From: Bauldia litoralis
GTDB taxonomy: Bacteria > Pseudomonadota > Alphaproteobacteria > Rhizobiales > Kaistiaceae
DNA: 64,000 nucleotides
Reading direction: 5' to 3'
NCBI RefSeq assembly: GCF_900104485.1
Contig: NZ_FMXQ01000007.1
Coordinates: 248,001 to 312,000 of the forward strand
Part shown: in pieces, positions 41,254 to 51,263 of the stretch
Layout of the letters: each line of letters begins with the position of its first letter
Position numbering within the stretch: position 1 is the first letter of the stretch
Notes under the pieces: model-generated
What the model saw: the letters and a program-made list of their open reading frames with translations, nothing else
What the model was told of the DNA's origin: nothing
Databases searched by the model: none
Made by a program: the position numbers and the translations under genes

Positions 41254-42417
41254 TCAATCCAGAACGTCCGCCACCGCCGACAGGGATTGTGGACGGTAGA
41301 GTTCCTTTTCGGGAAGCGCGTTCGCGGGTTCCTTCCACCGCTTTCGGGCGCTTTCGGAGACGTCGGCGACAATCCTCGGTCCGGCGCGCGGTCGCCGCGA
41401 CATGAAATTCGTGATGCTGAAGCGCTTGGGCTTGCCGGTCAGGGCTGCCCGGTGATTGGCTGCGCTGCGGGCCGCGTCGAGCGCCTCCGCCCGGAACGCC
41501 AGGCCACTTTCCGCCGCGCCTTCGATCAGCCAGAGCAAGGCATCGCTCGACAGTCCGACCTCCTTCCAGCCGCCGCCGATGGAACTGTGATCGCCGGGAA
41601 ACCATGTCTGCCGGAAGCGGACGCCGCGTCCATCGGCGAGGGCGGCGTGGTTCAGGTGATCGAGGTTCTTCCAGAGCCCGGGCTCGAATGCGCGCCGGTA
41701 TTCGTCTAGAGCCAGTGCGTGGCGGGCGGCCCGCACTGTGCTGCTGAGGGCGGCATCGTGAAACCGGTACCGGCCGTTGAACAGTCCGGAGATCCAGTAA
41801 TGGTTCGGCAGCCCAAGGGCGCCGACCGTGTCCCAGACTCCGAGATACTCGATTTGAAGGGGCTGCGTGCTCGTCACGTCGAAGCCGGGAACATTCTTCT
41901 CGCGCCACGTCAGATCGGCGTTGCTTAGGTAGATGCCGGGGCAGACGTCATTGCGGAGAGCGCAGGATTGCGCGGCGTCCGGGTGCGAATCCGCATCGCG
42001 TCCGCGGTAGAGCGCAATGGCTTCCCGAATCCGCCGGGCTCGCGATCGCTCGACGATGCCGCAGTTCCTGATCAGGCCGGCCAGCGACCGGGCGGTGTAG
42101 GCTCCCCGGGAAAAGCCGAGGATGTAGATCTGGTCGCCGGGATCATAGTTGAACATGAGGAAGCGATAGGCCTGTTCGACCTTGGTCATCAGGCCGGCGC
42201 CGAACGCACCGCCGAGCCAGCGGTCGAGGTTGCGGCCAACGGTCGTATTTCCCGATCCGACGCCTTCGTCGTACCAGACGATTTGCCGCGTGCCGTCTTC
42301 GGCGGTCGATGTCACGGACTCTGCGAACTTGACGACGTTTGTCGGCTCCGCCGCGTCGAGACGGTTCCAAGTCCCATCGCAGCAAATGACAAGGCGCTTA
42401 AAAGAAGCGCGGCGCAT
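41254..42417 (-). CDS. DUF2235 (T6SS Tle1-like) alpha/beta hydrolase
   Basis: The 387-residue protein has the DUF2235 hydrolase core: CCDGTWN near the start, the nucleophile elbow GFSRGAYTARS, the Asp motif GVWDTVGALG and the His motif FPGDHSSIGGG, giving a Ser-Asp-His triad. The family includes phospholipase effectors and cytosolic hydrolases. No VgrG, PAAR or other type VI genes are near, and no signal peptide is present. ATG 42417 is preceded by GGGAG at seven bases; the frame remains open far upstream, antisense to the neighbouring oxidoreductase, but that part is a shadow. Confidence 0.85.
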   Translation of the reverse strand: MRRASFKRLVICCDGTWNRLDAAEPTNVVKFAESVTSTAEDGTRQIVWYDEGVGSGNTTVGRNLDRWLGGAFGAGLMTKVEQAYRFLMFNYDPGDQIYILGFSRGAYTARSLAGLIRNCGIVERSRARRIREAIALYRGRDADSHPDAAQSCALRNDVCPGIYLSNADLTWREKNVPGFDVTSTQPLQIEYLGVWDTVGALGLPNHYWISGLFNGRYRFHDAALSSTVRAARHALALDEYRRAFEPGLWKNLDHLNHAALADGRGVRFRQTWFPGDHSSIGGGWKEVGLSSDALLWLIEGAAESGLAFRAEALDAARSAANHRAALTGKPKRFSITNFMSRRPRAGPRIVADVSESARKRWKEPANALPEKELYRPQSLSAVADVLD

Positions 42418-42567
42418 GGGTTGCTCCCGACAAACAAAAACAATCATAACGCGAGTCGCAGAGGAAACAACAGCGGCTTGTTGAGGTCCCACTGGTTGTC
42501 GTACTGCATCGTTTGACCCGGCCCCGGCGAGGTGCCATGGCAGAGGGGTCAGAGATCGAGGCTGCCG

Positions 42568-44682
42568 ATGAACCGCCCGTTGCCGACCCCCATCGGTCAT
42601 TCCGCGTGTCCCCATGACTGTCCGTCGACCTGCGCGCTGGAGGTCGACCTGATCGATGGCGGCATCGGCAGGGTTCGCGGGTCGAAGGATCTCGACTACA
42701 CGGCCGGGGTGATCTGCGCCAAGGTGGCGCGCTACGCCGAGCGGATTCACAATCCGAACCGATTGCTCCATCCCCTTCGGCGCAAAGGGGAAAAGGGCAA
42801 CCCCGACTGGCGCGATGCCAGCGCATGGGAGCGGATCGGCTGGGACGAGGCGCTCGATATCGTCGCCCAGGCCTTCCTCGATGCAGAGGCGAAGGACGGG
42901 GCCGAGGCGGTGTGGCCCTATCACTATGCCGGCACGATGGGGCTGGTGCAGCGGGACGGCATCCACCGGCTCCGCCACGCGAAGCGCTACTCCCGGCAGT
43001 TCGACACCATCTGCACCAACCCGGCCTGGGCCGGCTATGCGGCCGGCACCGGGCGACTGGCCGGTCCCGATCCGCGCGAGATGGCCAGGTCCGACCTCGT
43101 CGTCATCTGGGGCACCAACGCGGTCGCCACCCAGATCAACGTGATGACCCATGCGATCAAGGCCCGGAAGGAGCGCGGGGCGCGGATCGCGGTGATCGAC
43201 GTCTACCGCAACGAGACGATGAAGCAGGCCGACATCGCGCTTTGCCTGCGGCCCGGGACCGACGCGGCGCTGGCTTGTGCGGTAATGCATGTCTGCTTCC
43301 GCGACGGCCATGCGGATCGCGACTACCTGGCGCGCTATACGGACTGCCCGGAGGAGCTGGAGGCACACCTGGCGACCCGGACGCCGGAATGGGCGGCGGA
43401 GATCACCGGGCTTGGCGTCGACGAGATCGAGGCTTTTGCCCTGGCGGTCGGCACGACGAAGCGGACCTATTTCCGGCTCGGCTACGGCTTCACCCGGTCG
43501 CGCAACGGCGCGGTGTCGATGCATGCCGCGTCGTCCATCGCCGCGGTCACCGGCGCCTGGCAGCACGAGGGCGGCGGGGCCTTCCACACCAACGGCGCGA
43601 TCTTCAACCTCGACAAGAGCCTGATCGAGGGCCACGACCGTCTCGACCCGTCGGTTCGGCGGCTGGACCAGTCGCGCATCGGCGCGATCCTTTGCGGCGA
43701 GCCGGAGGTGCTGTTCGGCGGTCCGCCGGTGACGGCGATGCTGATCCAGAACACCAACCCGATGTCGGTGGCGCCGGAGCAGGACAAGGTGCGCGCCGGC
43801 TTCGCCCGCGACGACCTGTTCGTCTGCGTCCACGAGCAGGTCATGACCGAGACGGCGGCGATGGCCGATATCGTGTTGCCGGCAACGATGTTCCTCGAAC
43901 ACGACGACATCTACCGGGGCGGCGGCCACCAGCACATCCTGCTCGGGCCGAAGCTGGTCGAGCCGCCGGGCGAATGCCGCACCAACCACGCGGTCTTCGC
44001 CGGCCTTGCCGACCGTCTCGGCGTCGACCATCCGGGCTTCGGGATGAGCGAGCGCGAGCATATCGACTGGATGCTGCAAAAATCGGGGCGGGGGACGCTG
44101 GCCGATCTCGAGACAGCGAAGTGGATCGACTGCCAGCCGGACTTCCGCACGTCGCATTTCCTCGACGGTTTCGGCCATGCCGACGGCAAATTTCATTTCA
44201 GGCCGGACTGGCCGCGTGTCGATGCGCCGAACAATGGCCCGATGGGACCGTGGCAGGGACTGCCAGAGCTGCCGGATCACTGCACGGTGATCGAGGAGGC
44301 CGACGGCGCCCATCCGTTCCGGCTGGCGACCTCGCCGGCGCGCTCCTTCCTCAATTCGAGCTTCAACGAGACGCCGTCGTCGCGGGCCAAGGAGGGCGGC
44401 CGGCCGGAGGTGATGATCCATCCGGAGGATGCCGCCGGGCACGGCATCGCCGATGGCGGGCTGGTGCGGCTCGGCAACCGCCGGGGTGCGGTGACGCTGC
44501 ATGCGCGGCTGTTCGACGGCGTGCGGCGCGGCGTGCTGGTGTCGGAAGGCGTGTGGCCGAATGCAGCTTTCGCCGACGGCAAGGGGATCAACACGCTGAC
44601 CGGCGCCGACCCCGTGGCGCCGTTTGGCGGCGCGGCCTTCCACGACAACCGGGTGTGGATCGAGGCGGTCGCGCCGGCCTGA
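42568..44682 (+). CDS. molybdopterin oxidoreductase, formate dehydrogenase-like
   Basis: A 704-residue DMSO reductase superfamily protein. The N-terminal [4Fe-4S] motif is CPHDCPSTC followed by Cys in GVICAK. The Mo-bis-MGD domain follows (IWGTNAVATQ, GTDAALA, NTNPMSVAP), then the C-terminal dinucleotide-binding domain (ATSPARSFLNSSFNETPSS). It has no Tat signal and no electron-transfer subunits alongside, so it is a cytoplasmic, orphan enzyme. The molybdenum ligand residue could not be assigned with certainty. GAGG precedes the ATG. It converges with purN, with only two bases between the stops. Confidence 0.9.
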   Translation: MNRPLPTPIGHSACPHDCPSTCALEVDLIDGGIGRVRGSKDLDYTAGVICAKVARYAERIHNPNRLLHPLRRKGEKGNPDWRDASAWERIGWDEALDIVAQAFLDAEAKDGAEAVWPYHYAGTMGLVQRDGIHRLRHAKRYSRQFDTICTNPAWAGYAAGTGRLAGPDPREMARSDLVVIWGTNAVATQINVMTHAIKARKERGARIAVIDVYRNETMKQADIALCLRPGTDAALACAVMHVCFRDGHADRDYLARYTDCPEELEAHLATRTPEWAAEITGLGVDEIEAFALAVGTTKRTYFRLGYGFTRSRNGAVSMHAASSIAAVTGAWQHEGGGAFHTNGAIFNLDKSLIEGHDRLDPSVRRLDQSRIGAILCGEPEVLFGGPPVTAMLIQNTNPMSVAPEQDKVRAGFARDDLFVCVHEQVMTETAAMADIVLPATMFLEHDDIYRGGGHQHILLGPKLVEPPGECRTNHAVFAGLADRLGVDHPGFGMSEREHIDWMLQKSGRGTLADLETAKWIDCQPDFRTSHFLDGFGHADGKFHFRPDWPRVDAPNNGPMGPWQGLPELPDHCTVIEEADGAHPFRLATSPARSFLNSSFNETPSSRAKEGGRPEVMIHPEDAAGHGIADGGLVRLGNRRGAVTLHARLFDGVRRGVLVSEGVWPNAAFADGKGINTLTGADPVAPFGGAAFHDNRVWIEAVAPA

Positions 44683-44684
44683 AT

Positions 44685-45338
44685 TCAGTCGCCGAGCGAC
44701 ATCAGCATGCCGGGCGGTTCGCTCGGCGCCTCAGAAAACCTGACCAGCTCGTCGACGACGCGAACCTCCTCGCGGGCGACCAGCGCCAGCGCCCTGGGAT
44801 AAAGCTGGTGCTCGGCGGCAAGGACTCGTTCGCCCAACGCATCGGCCGTGTCGCCCGGCAGCACCGGCACGGCCGCCTGGGCGATGATCGGGCCATTATC
44901 CATCGCGGCGCGGACATAGTGGACCGTGCAGCCGTGCAGCTTGACCCCGGCATCGAGGGCGCGGGCGTGGGTGTTGAGGCCGGTGAAAGCGGGCAGCAGC
45001 GACGGGTGGATGTTGATCAGCCGGTCATGCCAGCGATCGACGAACTCCTCCGACACCAGCCGCATGAAGCCGGCGAGGCAGATGAGGTCCGTGCCGGCGG
45101 CTTCCAGTCGCGCGGTCAGCGCCGCCTCGAAGTCGGGCTTGGTGTCGAACGCCTTGTGATCGACGACGTCGGTGGCAAGACCCATGTCGCTCGCCCGCTT
45201 GAGGCCGGGGGCCTCGGGCCGGTTGGACAGGACCAGCGAGATCTCGGCCGGGTAGTCGGGCTCCATCGAGGCCGCGATCAGCGCCGTCATGTTGGTGCCG
45301 CGGCCCGAAATCAGGATCGCGGTCCGCCGACGAGCCAT
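44685..45338 (-). CDS. purN: phosphoribosylglycinamide formyltransferase
   Basis: The 217-residue enzyme transfers formyl from 10-formyl-THF to GAR in purine synthesis. Diagnostic motifs are LISGRGTNM at the N-terminus, INIHPSLLPAFTG with catalytic Asn/His, HGCTVHYV and the Asp in AAMDNGPIIAQ. The ATG at 45338 overlaps the purM stop (ATGA); the longer frame in the track region lies inside purM and was discarded. The order purM-purN is common in proteobacteria. Confidence 0.96.
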   Translation of the reverse strand: MARRRTAILISGRGTNMTALIAASMEPDYPAEISLVLSNRPEAPGLKRASDMGLATDVVDHKAFDTKPDFEAALTARLEAAGTDLICLAGFMRLVSEEFVDRWHDRLINIHPSLLPAFTGLNTHARALDAGVKLHGCTVHYVRAAMDNGPIIAQAAVPVLPGDTADALGERVLAAEHQLYPRALALVAREEVRVVDELVRFSEAPSEPPGMLMSLGD

Positions 45339-46417
45339 CAGTCGGATCCGAGCGCGAGCTTGCCGTCGAAGATCACCGGGGCATCGGTGCGCGTCTCGAC
45401 CGTTCCGAGGCGGAAGACCGTCTCGCCGGCATCGGCCAGCGCGGATTCGAGGGCCTCGGCGCGCTCGGGCTCGGCGATCACCACCATGCCGACGCCGCAG
45501 TTGAAGGTCCGCAGCATCTCCGGCTCCTCCAGAGGGCCGGTCTCGGCAAGCCACTTGAACACCGGCGGCACCTCGATCCGGCCAAGGTCGATCCGCGCGG
45601 CGAGGGTGTCGGGGAGGGCGCGGGGAACATTCTCGAGCAGTCCGCCGCCGGTGATATGGGCCAGCGCCTTGACGCCGCCGGGATTGCGGATCGCGGCGAT
45701 CAGCGGCTTGACGTAGATCCGGGTCGGGGTGAGCAGCGACCGACCGAGGGTCGAGGAGCCGAAGGGCGAGGGGAAGTCGTAGGGCATTTCCGACCGGGCG
45801 ACGATCATCCGCACCAGCGACAGGCCATTGGAGTGGACGCCGGAGGAGGCGAGGCCGAGGATCACGTCACCGGCCGCGATATCGTTGCGCGGCAGGATCG
45901 CGTCGCGCTCGACCGCGCCGACGGCGAAACCGGCGAGATCGAAGTCCTTTTGCGCGTACATCCCCGGCATTTCCGCCGTTTCGCCGCCAATCAGCGCGGC
46001 GCCGGCGATTCGACAGCCCCGGGCGATGCCGGCAATGACATCCATCGCTATCTCGGTCTCTATCTTTCCTGCGGCGAAATAGTCGAGGAAAAACAGCGGC
46101 TCGGCGCCCTGTGCCACCAGGTCGTTGACGCACATGGCAACGAGATCGACGCCGACGCCATCGAGGACGCCGAGGTCGATCGCGATCCTGAGCTTGGTGC
46201 CGACGCCATCAGTCGCAGCGACCAGCACCGGATCGGCATATCCGGTCGCCGCGAGGTCGAAAAGTCCGCCAAATCCGCCGATTTCGCCGTCGGCGCCCGG
46301 CCGCCGGGTGGTGCGGACGACCGGCTTGATCGCTTCGACAAGTTCGTTGCCGACATCGATATTGACGCCGGATTCGGCATAGGTCGCCGGAGTGGAGCGG
46401 CGATTGGGGATCGTCAT
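45338..46417 (-). CDS. purM: phosphoribosylformylglycinamidine cyclo-ligase (AIR synthetase)
   Basis: A 359-residue enzyme that makes AIR from FGAM with ATP. Motifs are [49 protein letters not shown] and [13 protein letters not shown]. Length is normal for bacterial PurM. ATG 46417 has AAAGG nine bases upstream; an upstream in-frame ATG at 46456 is less well placed. The divergent gene on the other side is a membrane lipid-type transferase, 182 bases away; that gap shows no recognisable riboswitch. Confidence 0.97.
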   Translation of the reverse strand: MTIPNRRSTPATYAESGVNIDVGNELVEAIKPVVRTTRRPGADGEIGGFGGLFDLAATGYADPVLVAATDGVGTKLRIAIDLGVLDGVGVDLVAMCVNDLVAQGAEPLFFLDYFAAGKIETEIAMDVIAGIARGCRIAGAALIGGETAEMPGMYAQKDFDLAGFAVGAVERDAILPRNDIAAGDVILGLASSGVHSNGLSLVRMIVARSEMPYDFPSPFGSSTLGRSLLTPTRIYVKPLIAAIRNPGGVKALAHITGGGLLENVPRALPDTLAARIDLGRIEVPPVFKWLAETGPLEEPEMLRTFNCGVGMVVIAEPERAEALESALADAGETVFRLGTVETRTDAPVIFDGKLALGSD

Positions 46418-46599
46418 GGACACGCCTTTCAGTGGCCCGGCGGATGCGGGGCGCATCCAACCACAAGACCCGCCGAATGCAAGCGGGCGCTCGGTTGTCC
46501 ACCGATTGCCGACTTGGCTTTGAAGGGCGACAATGCCATTCCTAGCCGCGATTTCCGGCCGTCCGCACAGCGCGGCGCGGCAAAAAGGTCCGGACGAAG

Positions 46600-47181
46600 G
46601 TGACGATTCCGAATTTCATCAGTATCGGCAGGCTTTTCCTGGTGCCGCTGGCGATCTGGCTGATCGTCTCGGACGAGCCGATGACCGCGTTCTGGATCTT
46701 CGTGCTGGCCGGGGTGAGCGACGCGGTGGACGGGTTCCTCGCCCGCCAGTTCAACATGCGCTCGGTTGTCGGCACCTATCTCGACCCGCTGGCCGACAAG
46801 GCGCTGCTGGTCTCGATCTACGTGACCTTCGCCGTGCTCAACGAGATTCCGGTCTGGGTGACCATCCTCGTCGTCAGCCGCGACGTGCTGATCATCGGCG
46901 CCGTGGTGCTGGCCGGCATGCTCGGCCGGCCGATCGCGATGCGGCCGTCGATCGTCTCGAAGCTCAATACGGTGGCGCAGATTGTCCTCGCCGCGCTGGT
47001 GCTCGGCGACCTGGCTTTCGCCGTCGACCTGTCGATGCTGCGCACCGTCATGGTGGTGGCCGTCGGCATCCTCACCGTCGCCTCGGCGCTGCTCTATGCG
47101 CTCGACTGGGTTCGCCACATGGGAACCGACAAGTCGCTCCAGGGGGGAAAGTCGGTTCTCGACGAGAGGCTGCCGGAATGA
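46600..47181 (+). CDS. CDP-alcohol phosphatidyltransferase family protein
   Basis: A 193-residue inner membrane enzyme with the complete CDP-alcohol phosphotransferase motif from DG to D (DGFLAR...G...D...D, about residues 44-66) and several transmembrane helices. It transfers a phosphatidyl group from CDP-diacylglycerol to an alcohol, most likely glycerol-3-phosphate or a similar acceptor (PgsA-like). The start is GTG with AAAAAGG about 14 bases upstream, which is weak spacing. It is coupled to the AI-2E-type permease gene through ATGA and begins a five-gene run to ppx. Confidence 0.88.
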   Translation: MTIPNFISIGRLFLVPLAIWLIVSDEPMTAFWIFVLAGVSDAVDGFLARQFNMRSVVGTYLDPLADKALLVSIYVTFAVLNEIPVWVTILVVSRDVLIIGAVVLAGMLGRPIAMRPSIVSKLNTVAQIVLAALVLGDLAFAVDLSMLRTVMVVAVGILTVASALLYALDWVRHMGTDKSLQGGKSVLDERLPE

Positions 47182-48263
47182 AGATCGACCGGCAGATCGC
47201 CTTCTGGATCATCGCGGCGGCGGTGCTGCTGGCCTTCCTGTTCATTTTCCGGGCGATCCTGCTGCCTTTCGTCGGCGGCATGGCGATGGCCTATCTGCTC
47301 GATCCGCTGGCCGACTGGTTCGAGCGGCGGGGGATGAACAGGCTGATGGCGACGATGACGATCATCGTCCTCGCCCTGGTCGTTCTCGCCGCGCTGCTGG
47401 TTCTGGTCCTGCCGATCCTCGTCAACCAGATCGGCCTGTTGATCGCCAACCTGCCCGAATACCTGACTCGCCTCGACAGCGTGATCGAGTCGGTGCTGCG
47501 CTCAAGCTGGGCCGCGAGCATCGGCGTCAATCCCGACGCGGTCCGCTCGTCGCTCGGCGCCTTCGTCAGCCAGGGCACGACCTGGGCGACGACGCTGGTC
47601 ACCTCCGTGTGGTCCGGCGGCCTCGCCTTCATCAACATCCTCGCGCTGCTGGTCGTCGCGCCGGTGGTCGCCTTCTACCTGCTCTACGACTGGGACCGGA
47701 TGATCGGGCTTGTCGATAGCTGGCTGCCGCGCGACCATGTCGAGACCATTCGCCGGCTGGCGCGAGAGATGGACAGCGTCATCGCCGGCTTCGTGCGCGG
47801 CCAGGCGCTGGTCAGCATGACGCTGGGTGTCTTCTATGCGGCTGGCCTGGTCATCCTCGGCATCAATTTCGGCTTCCTGATCGGGCTCGGCGCCGGGCTG
47901 ATCAGCTTCGTTCCCTATCTCGGTTCGACGCTCGGCTTCGTCGCCTCGGTCGGCATTGCGCTCCTCCAGTTCTGGCCGGACTGGGTGATGCCGGTCGCAG
48001 CCGCCGCCCTGTTCATTGTCGGCCAGTTGCTCGAGGGCTACGTGCTCCAGCCCTTCTTCATCGGCAACAATGTCGGCCTCCATCCGGTCTGGCTGATGTT
48101 CGCGCTGTTCGCCTTCGGCCTGCTGTTCGGCTTTGTCGGCCTGCTTGTCGCAATTCCCGCCGCCGCGGCGGTCGGGGTTCTGGTGCGCTATGCGCTCTCC
48201 CGCTACCTGGCGAGCCCGATCTACCGGGGCAGCGCCGGAGAACCGACGCCGCCCAGCGAATGA
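47178..48263 (+). CDS. AI-2E/PerM family membrane transporter
   Basis: The 361-residue protein has the PerM/AI-2E family layout: two N-terminal helices, a hydrophilic periplasmic-type loop around residues 95-150, then five or six helices including PYLGSTLGFVASV and IGNNVGLHPVWLM. Family members include putative autoinducer-2 exporters and Na+/H+ antiporters, so function is open. The gene sits in the conserved alphaproteobacterial position just before hda and overlaps both neighbours by four bases. Confidence 0.92.
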   Translation: MKIDRQIAFWIIAAAVLLAFLFIFRAILLPFVGGMAMAYLLDPLADWFERRGMNRLMATMTIIVLALVVLAALLVLVLPILVNQIGLLIANLPEYLTRLDSVIESVLRSSWAASIGVNPDAVRSSLGAFVSQGTTWATTLVTSVWSGGLAFINILALLVVAPVVAFYLLYDWDRMIGLVDSWLPRDHVETIRRLAREMDSVIAGFVRGQALVSMTLGVFYAAGLVILGINFGFLIGLGAGLISFVPYLGSTLGFVASVGIALLQFWPDWVMPVAAAALFIVGQLLEGYVLQPFFIGNNVGLHPVWLMFALFAFGLLFGFVGLLVAIPAAAAVGVLVRYALSRYLASPIYRGSAGEPTPPSE

Positions 48264-48979
48264 CCGGCGACAAGCGGCCACCGTCGCGCCAACTGGCGTT
48301 CAGCCTACCGCACGATTCCGCGTTCGGCCGGGAGGACTTTGTCGTCAGCCCGGTCAACGCCGAGGCGATCGCGATCATTGACGGCTGGCCGGCCTGGCCG
48401 GAGCGCGGCCTGCTGCTGGTCGGCCCGGCAGGCTCGGGCAAGTCGCACCTGACGGCGATCTGGGCGGACGCCACCGGCGCGGCGCGCGTTGCCGCCCGCC
48501 GGCTTGGCCGCGACGATGCCCCGGCGCTGGTCGCCGCGGGCGCCGTGGCGGTGGAAGACCTGCACGACGGTCCGGTCGACGAGCCGGCGCTCTTCCACCT
48601 CGTCAATACGGCGGCGGAGCAGGGGGCGCGGCTGCTCCTGACCGGCCGCGGCGGCCTGGCGACGCTTCCCCTCAAGCTGCCGGACCTGGTGTCGCGCCTG
48701 CGCGCCGCGCGGTCGATCACCCTCGGCGAGCCGGATGACGACCTCCTCCGGCGGGTGCTCACCAAGCTCTTCGCCGATCGCCAGCTCGTCGTCGACGCCG
48801 CGGTGATCGATTTCATCCTGCTTCGGATGGAGCGGTCGCTGGAAGCCGCCAGCCTGGTCGTCGACCGGCTCGACCGCGACGCGCTGGCCGAGAATCGCTC
48901 GATTACCAAGCGTTTGGCGGGCGAGGCGCTGTCGCGGATGGCCGAAACGCAGGGATTGCTGTGGGACGGCGAGGATTAG
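48260..48979 (+). CDS. hda: DnaA-related protein Hda (HdaA)
   Basis: A 239-residue DnaA-like AAA+ protein. Near the N-terminus RQLAFSLPH resembles the clamp-binding motif of Hda. Walker A is GPAGSGKSHL, the Walker B region is AVEDLHDG, and the C-terminal domain of DnaA that binds oriC is lacking. With the sliding clamp it promotes ATP hydrolysis by DnaA after initiation. Its position between perM and ppk is conserved in many alphaproteobacteria. It is co-translated with the permease gene. Confidence 0.9.
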   Translation: MTGDKRPPSRQLAFSLPHDSAFGREDFVVSPVNAEAIAIIDGWPAWPERGLLLVGPAGSGKSHLTAIWADATGAARVAARRLGRDDAPALVAAGAVAVEDLHDGPVDEPALFHLVNTAAEQGARLLLTGRGGLATLPLKLPDLVSRLRAARSITLGEPDDDLLRRVLTKLFADRQLVVDAAVIDFILLRMERSLEAASLVVDRLDRDALAENRSITKRLAGEALSRMAETQGLLWDGED

Positions 48980-49014
48980 CGGCGGAAATAGCCCTTTTGG
49001 CGAAATCGTCATAT

Positions 49015-49044
49015 TTGCCGGCTAGGTTGTCGCGACGGTATAAT
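49015..49044 (+). promoter_or_regulatory. promoter of ppk
   Basis: TTGCCG (49015-49020) and a consensus TATAAT (49039-49044) are spaced 18 bases. Transcription would start near 49051, only about five bases before the ATG at 49056, implying a very short leader or use of the in-frame ATG at 49059. Confidence 0.55.
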
Positions 49045-49055
49045 CCTCGGAAAGC

Positions 49056-51263
49056 ATGATGGATCAGAAGACACCCGACGCTGCCCTTGTGGGCGAAGCC
49101 GAAGCATCCGGACCCGAGCGGGCCGAGGGGCTGCGGCTGCGCACCCTGCCGGAACGGTTTATTAACCGTGAACTATCCTGGCTCCACTTCAACCGGCGGG
49201 TGCTTGAGGAGTCCAACAACCTGCACCATCCGCTGCTTGAGCGGCTGCGTTTCCTGTCGATCTCGGCCAACAACCTCGACGAATTCTTCATGGTCCGCGT
49301 CGCCGGCCTGATCGGCCAGCAGCGTCGCGGCATCTCGATGATCAGCGACGACGGCCAGTCGCTGAGCGAGCAGCTTGTCCATATCGGCGAGGCGGTGTCG
49401 AAACTGGCGAACGACCAGCAGGCGATCTGGGCGGACCTGCGGCGCGAGCTTGCCGACGAGGGGATCGTGCTGGTCGAGGCGTCGCAGATCACCGCGGAAG
49501 AGCATGACTGGCTGGAGGAGCATTTCCTCGAGTCGGTCTTCCCGACCCTGACGCCACTGGCGATCGACCCGGCCCACCCGTTCCCCTTCATCCCCAACCT
49601 CGGCCTGACTGTCGCGCTGCAACTCAGCCGCAAGGCCGGCGGGCGGCTGATGACGGCGCTGATCCGCATGCCGCAGACGCTGGGCCGCTTCGTCCGGCTG
49701 CCCCCGGCCGACGAAGACAAGGACCGCTTCATCAGCATCGAACAGGCGGTCGCGTTGTTCGTGACGCGGCTTTTCCCGGGCTATGCGGTCGAGGGGCAGG
49801 GCGCCTTTCGGGTCATTCGCGACTCCGATATCGAGGTCGAGGAAGAAGCCGAGGACCTGGTCCGCTTCTTCGAGAGCGCGCTGAAGCGGCGCCGCCGCGG
49901 CTCGGTCATCCGGCTGGAAATCGACGCCGCGATGCCCGAGGACCTGCGTACGATGGTCGCCAAGGCGCTGGCCGTCACCGGCGACGAGATCTTCATGGTC
50001 GACGGCGTGCTGGCCCTCAACGACCTGTCGCAACTGGTCGATGTCGACCGGCCGAAGCTGAAGTTCAAGCCCTATACGCCGCGCTTCCCCGAGCGGATTC
50101 GCGAAAAGGGCGGCGACTGTTTCGCCGCGATCCGCCAGAAGGACCTGGTCGTCCACCACCCGTATGAGTCCTTCGACGTCGTGCTGCAATTCCTGCGGCA
50201 GGCCGCCGACGACCCCAACGTGGTCGCGATCAAGCAGACGCTCTACCGGACCTCCAATGACTCGCCCATCGTCCAGGCGCTGGCCGAGGCGGCGGAAGCC
50301 GGCAAGTCGGTGACCGCGCTGGTCGAACTGAAGGCGCGGTTCGACGAAGAGGCCAATATCCGCTGGGCGCGCGATCTCGAGCGCGCCGGCGTCCAGGTCG
50401 TCTACGGCTTCATCGACCTCAAGACCCATGCCAAGCTGTCGCTGGTGGTCCGACGCGAGGCCGGTGCGCTGGCGAGCTACGTCCATATCGGCACCGGCAA
50501 CTATCACCCGGTGACGGCGCGGATCTACACCGACCTGTCCTTCTTCACCGCCGATCCGGTGATCGCGCACGATGTCGCCCGCATCTTCAACTACATCACC
50601 GGCTATGCCGAGCCCGATGTGCTGGAGCGGATCGCGATCTCGCCGACCATGCTGCGCCGGCGGATCCTGACCCTGATCGCCGGCGAGATCGAGAATGCCA
50701 AGGCGGGCAAGCCGGGTGCGATCTGGATGAAGATGAACTCGCTGGTCGACCCGACGATCATCGACGCCCTCTACGATGCGAGCGCCGCCGGCGTACAGGT
50801 CGACCTTGTGGTTCGCGGCATCTGCTGCCTGCGGCCGGGCATACCCGGCCTGTCGGAGAATATCCGGGTCAAGTCGATCGTCGGCCGCTTCCTCGAACAC
50901 AGCCGCATCTTCTGTTTCGGCAACGGCCACACCCTGCCGTCGCCTCAGGCGCAGGTCTATATCGGCTCTGCCGACCTCATGCCGCGCAATCTCGACCGCC
51001 GGGTGGAATCGCTGGCCCCGATCCTCAACCCGACTGTGCATGAACAGGTTCTCGGCCAGATCATGGTTGCCAATCTTGCCGACAACCAGCAGAGTTGGAC
51101 TGTCTTGTCCGACGGTAGCTCGGAACGCATCATGGCGAAGAAGGGTGAGTCGCCCTTCAACGTGCATCAGTTCTTCATGACCAATCCGAGCCTGTCAGGC
51201 CGTGGAAAATCCCTCAAAACCGACCCCCCCAGGCCCCTCCGGAAACGGACGAAGCGGCGCTGA
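49056..51263 (+). CDS. ppk: polyphosphate kinase 1
   Basis: The 735-residue enzyme reversibly polymerises ATP gamma-phosphate into polyphosphate. Typical regions are the N-terminal [17 protein letters not shown] helix, the phosphorylated catalytic His H458 in KTHAKL, a second conserved His H615 in LEHSRIF, and [12 protein letters not shown]. The tail is extended and basic ([10 protein letters not shown]). It partly overlaps ppx by 62 bases, so the two polyphosphate genes are tightly linked. Two ATGs stand in tandem at 49056 and 49059. Confidence 0.97.
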   Translation: MMDQKTPDAALVGEAEASGPERAEGLRLRTLPERFINRELSWLHFNRRVLEESNNLHHPLLERLRFLSISANNLDEFFMVRVAGLIGQQRRGISMISDDGQSLSEQLVHIGEAVSKLANDQQAIWADLRRELADEGIVLVEASQITAEEHDWLEEHFLESVFPTLTPLAIDPAHPFPFIPNLGLTVALQLSRKAGGRLMTALIRMPQTLGRFVRLPPADEDKDRFISIEQAVALFVTRLFPGYAVEGQGAFRVIRDSDIEVEEEAEDLVRFFESALKRRRRGSVIRLEIDAAMPEDLRTMVAKALAVTGDEIFMVDGVLALNDLSQLVDVDRPKLKFKPYTPRFPERIREKGGDCFAAIRQKDLVVHHPYESFDVVLQFLRQAADDPNVVAIKQTLYRTSNDSPIVQALAEAAEAGKSVTALVELKARFDEEANIRWARDLERAGVQVVYGFIDLKTHAKLSLVVRREAGALASYVHIGTGNYHPVTARIYTDLSFFTADPVIAHDVARIFNYITGYAEPDVLERIAISPTMLRRRILTLIAGEIENAKAGKPGAIWMKMNSLVDPTIIDALYDASAAGVQVDLVVRGICCLRPGIPGLSENIRVKSIVGRFLEHSRIFCFGNGHTLPSPQAQVYIGSADLMPRNLDRRVESLAPILNPTVHEQVLGQIMVANLADNQQSWTVLSDGSSERIMAKKGESPFNVHQFFMTNPSLSGRGKSLKTDPPRPLRKRTKRR

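Noticed and set aside
41254-42417. DUF2235 protein as a type VI secretion effector
   Set aside because: No VgrG, Hcp, PAAR or immunity gene is nearby and there is no targeting domain, so only the hydrolase family is claimed.
42418-44643. A 1129-codon minus-strand frame extending the DUF2235 gene upstream
   Set aside because: The upstream two thirds is antisense to the clearly recognisable molybdopterin oxidoreductase. Its sequence is Arg/His/Asp-rich with no family motifs, as expected from GC-rich codon bias. A ribosome binding site marks the real start at 42417.
42825-45716. A 963-codon plus-strand frame over the molybdoenzyme and purN/purM
   Set aside because: It is out of frame with the molybdoenzyme and antisense to purN/purM, and contains no recognisable domain.
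46556-46568. CCGTCCGCAC similar to the tRNA-Leu 3' end, considered as an attachment site of an integrated island
   Set aside because: Only ten bases match, the site lies far into housekeeping genes, and no integrase is present.
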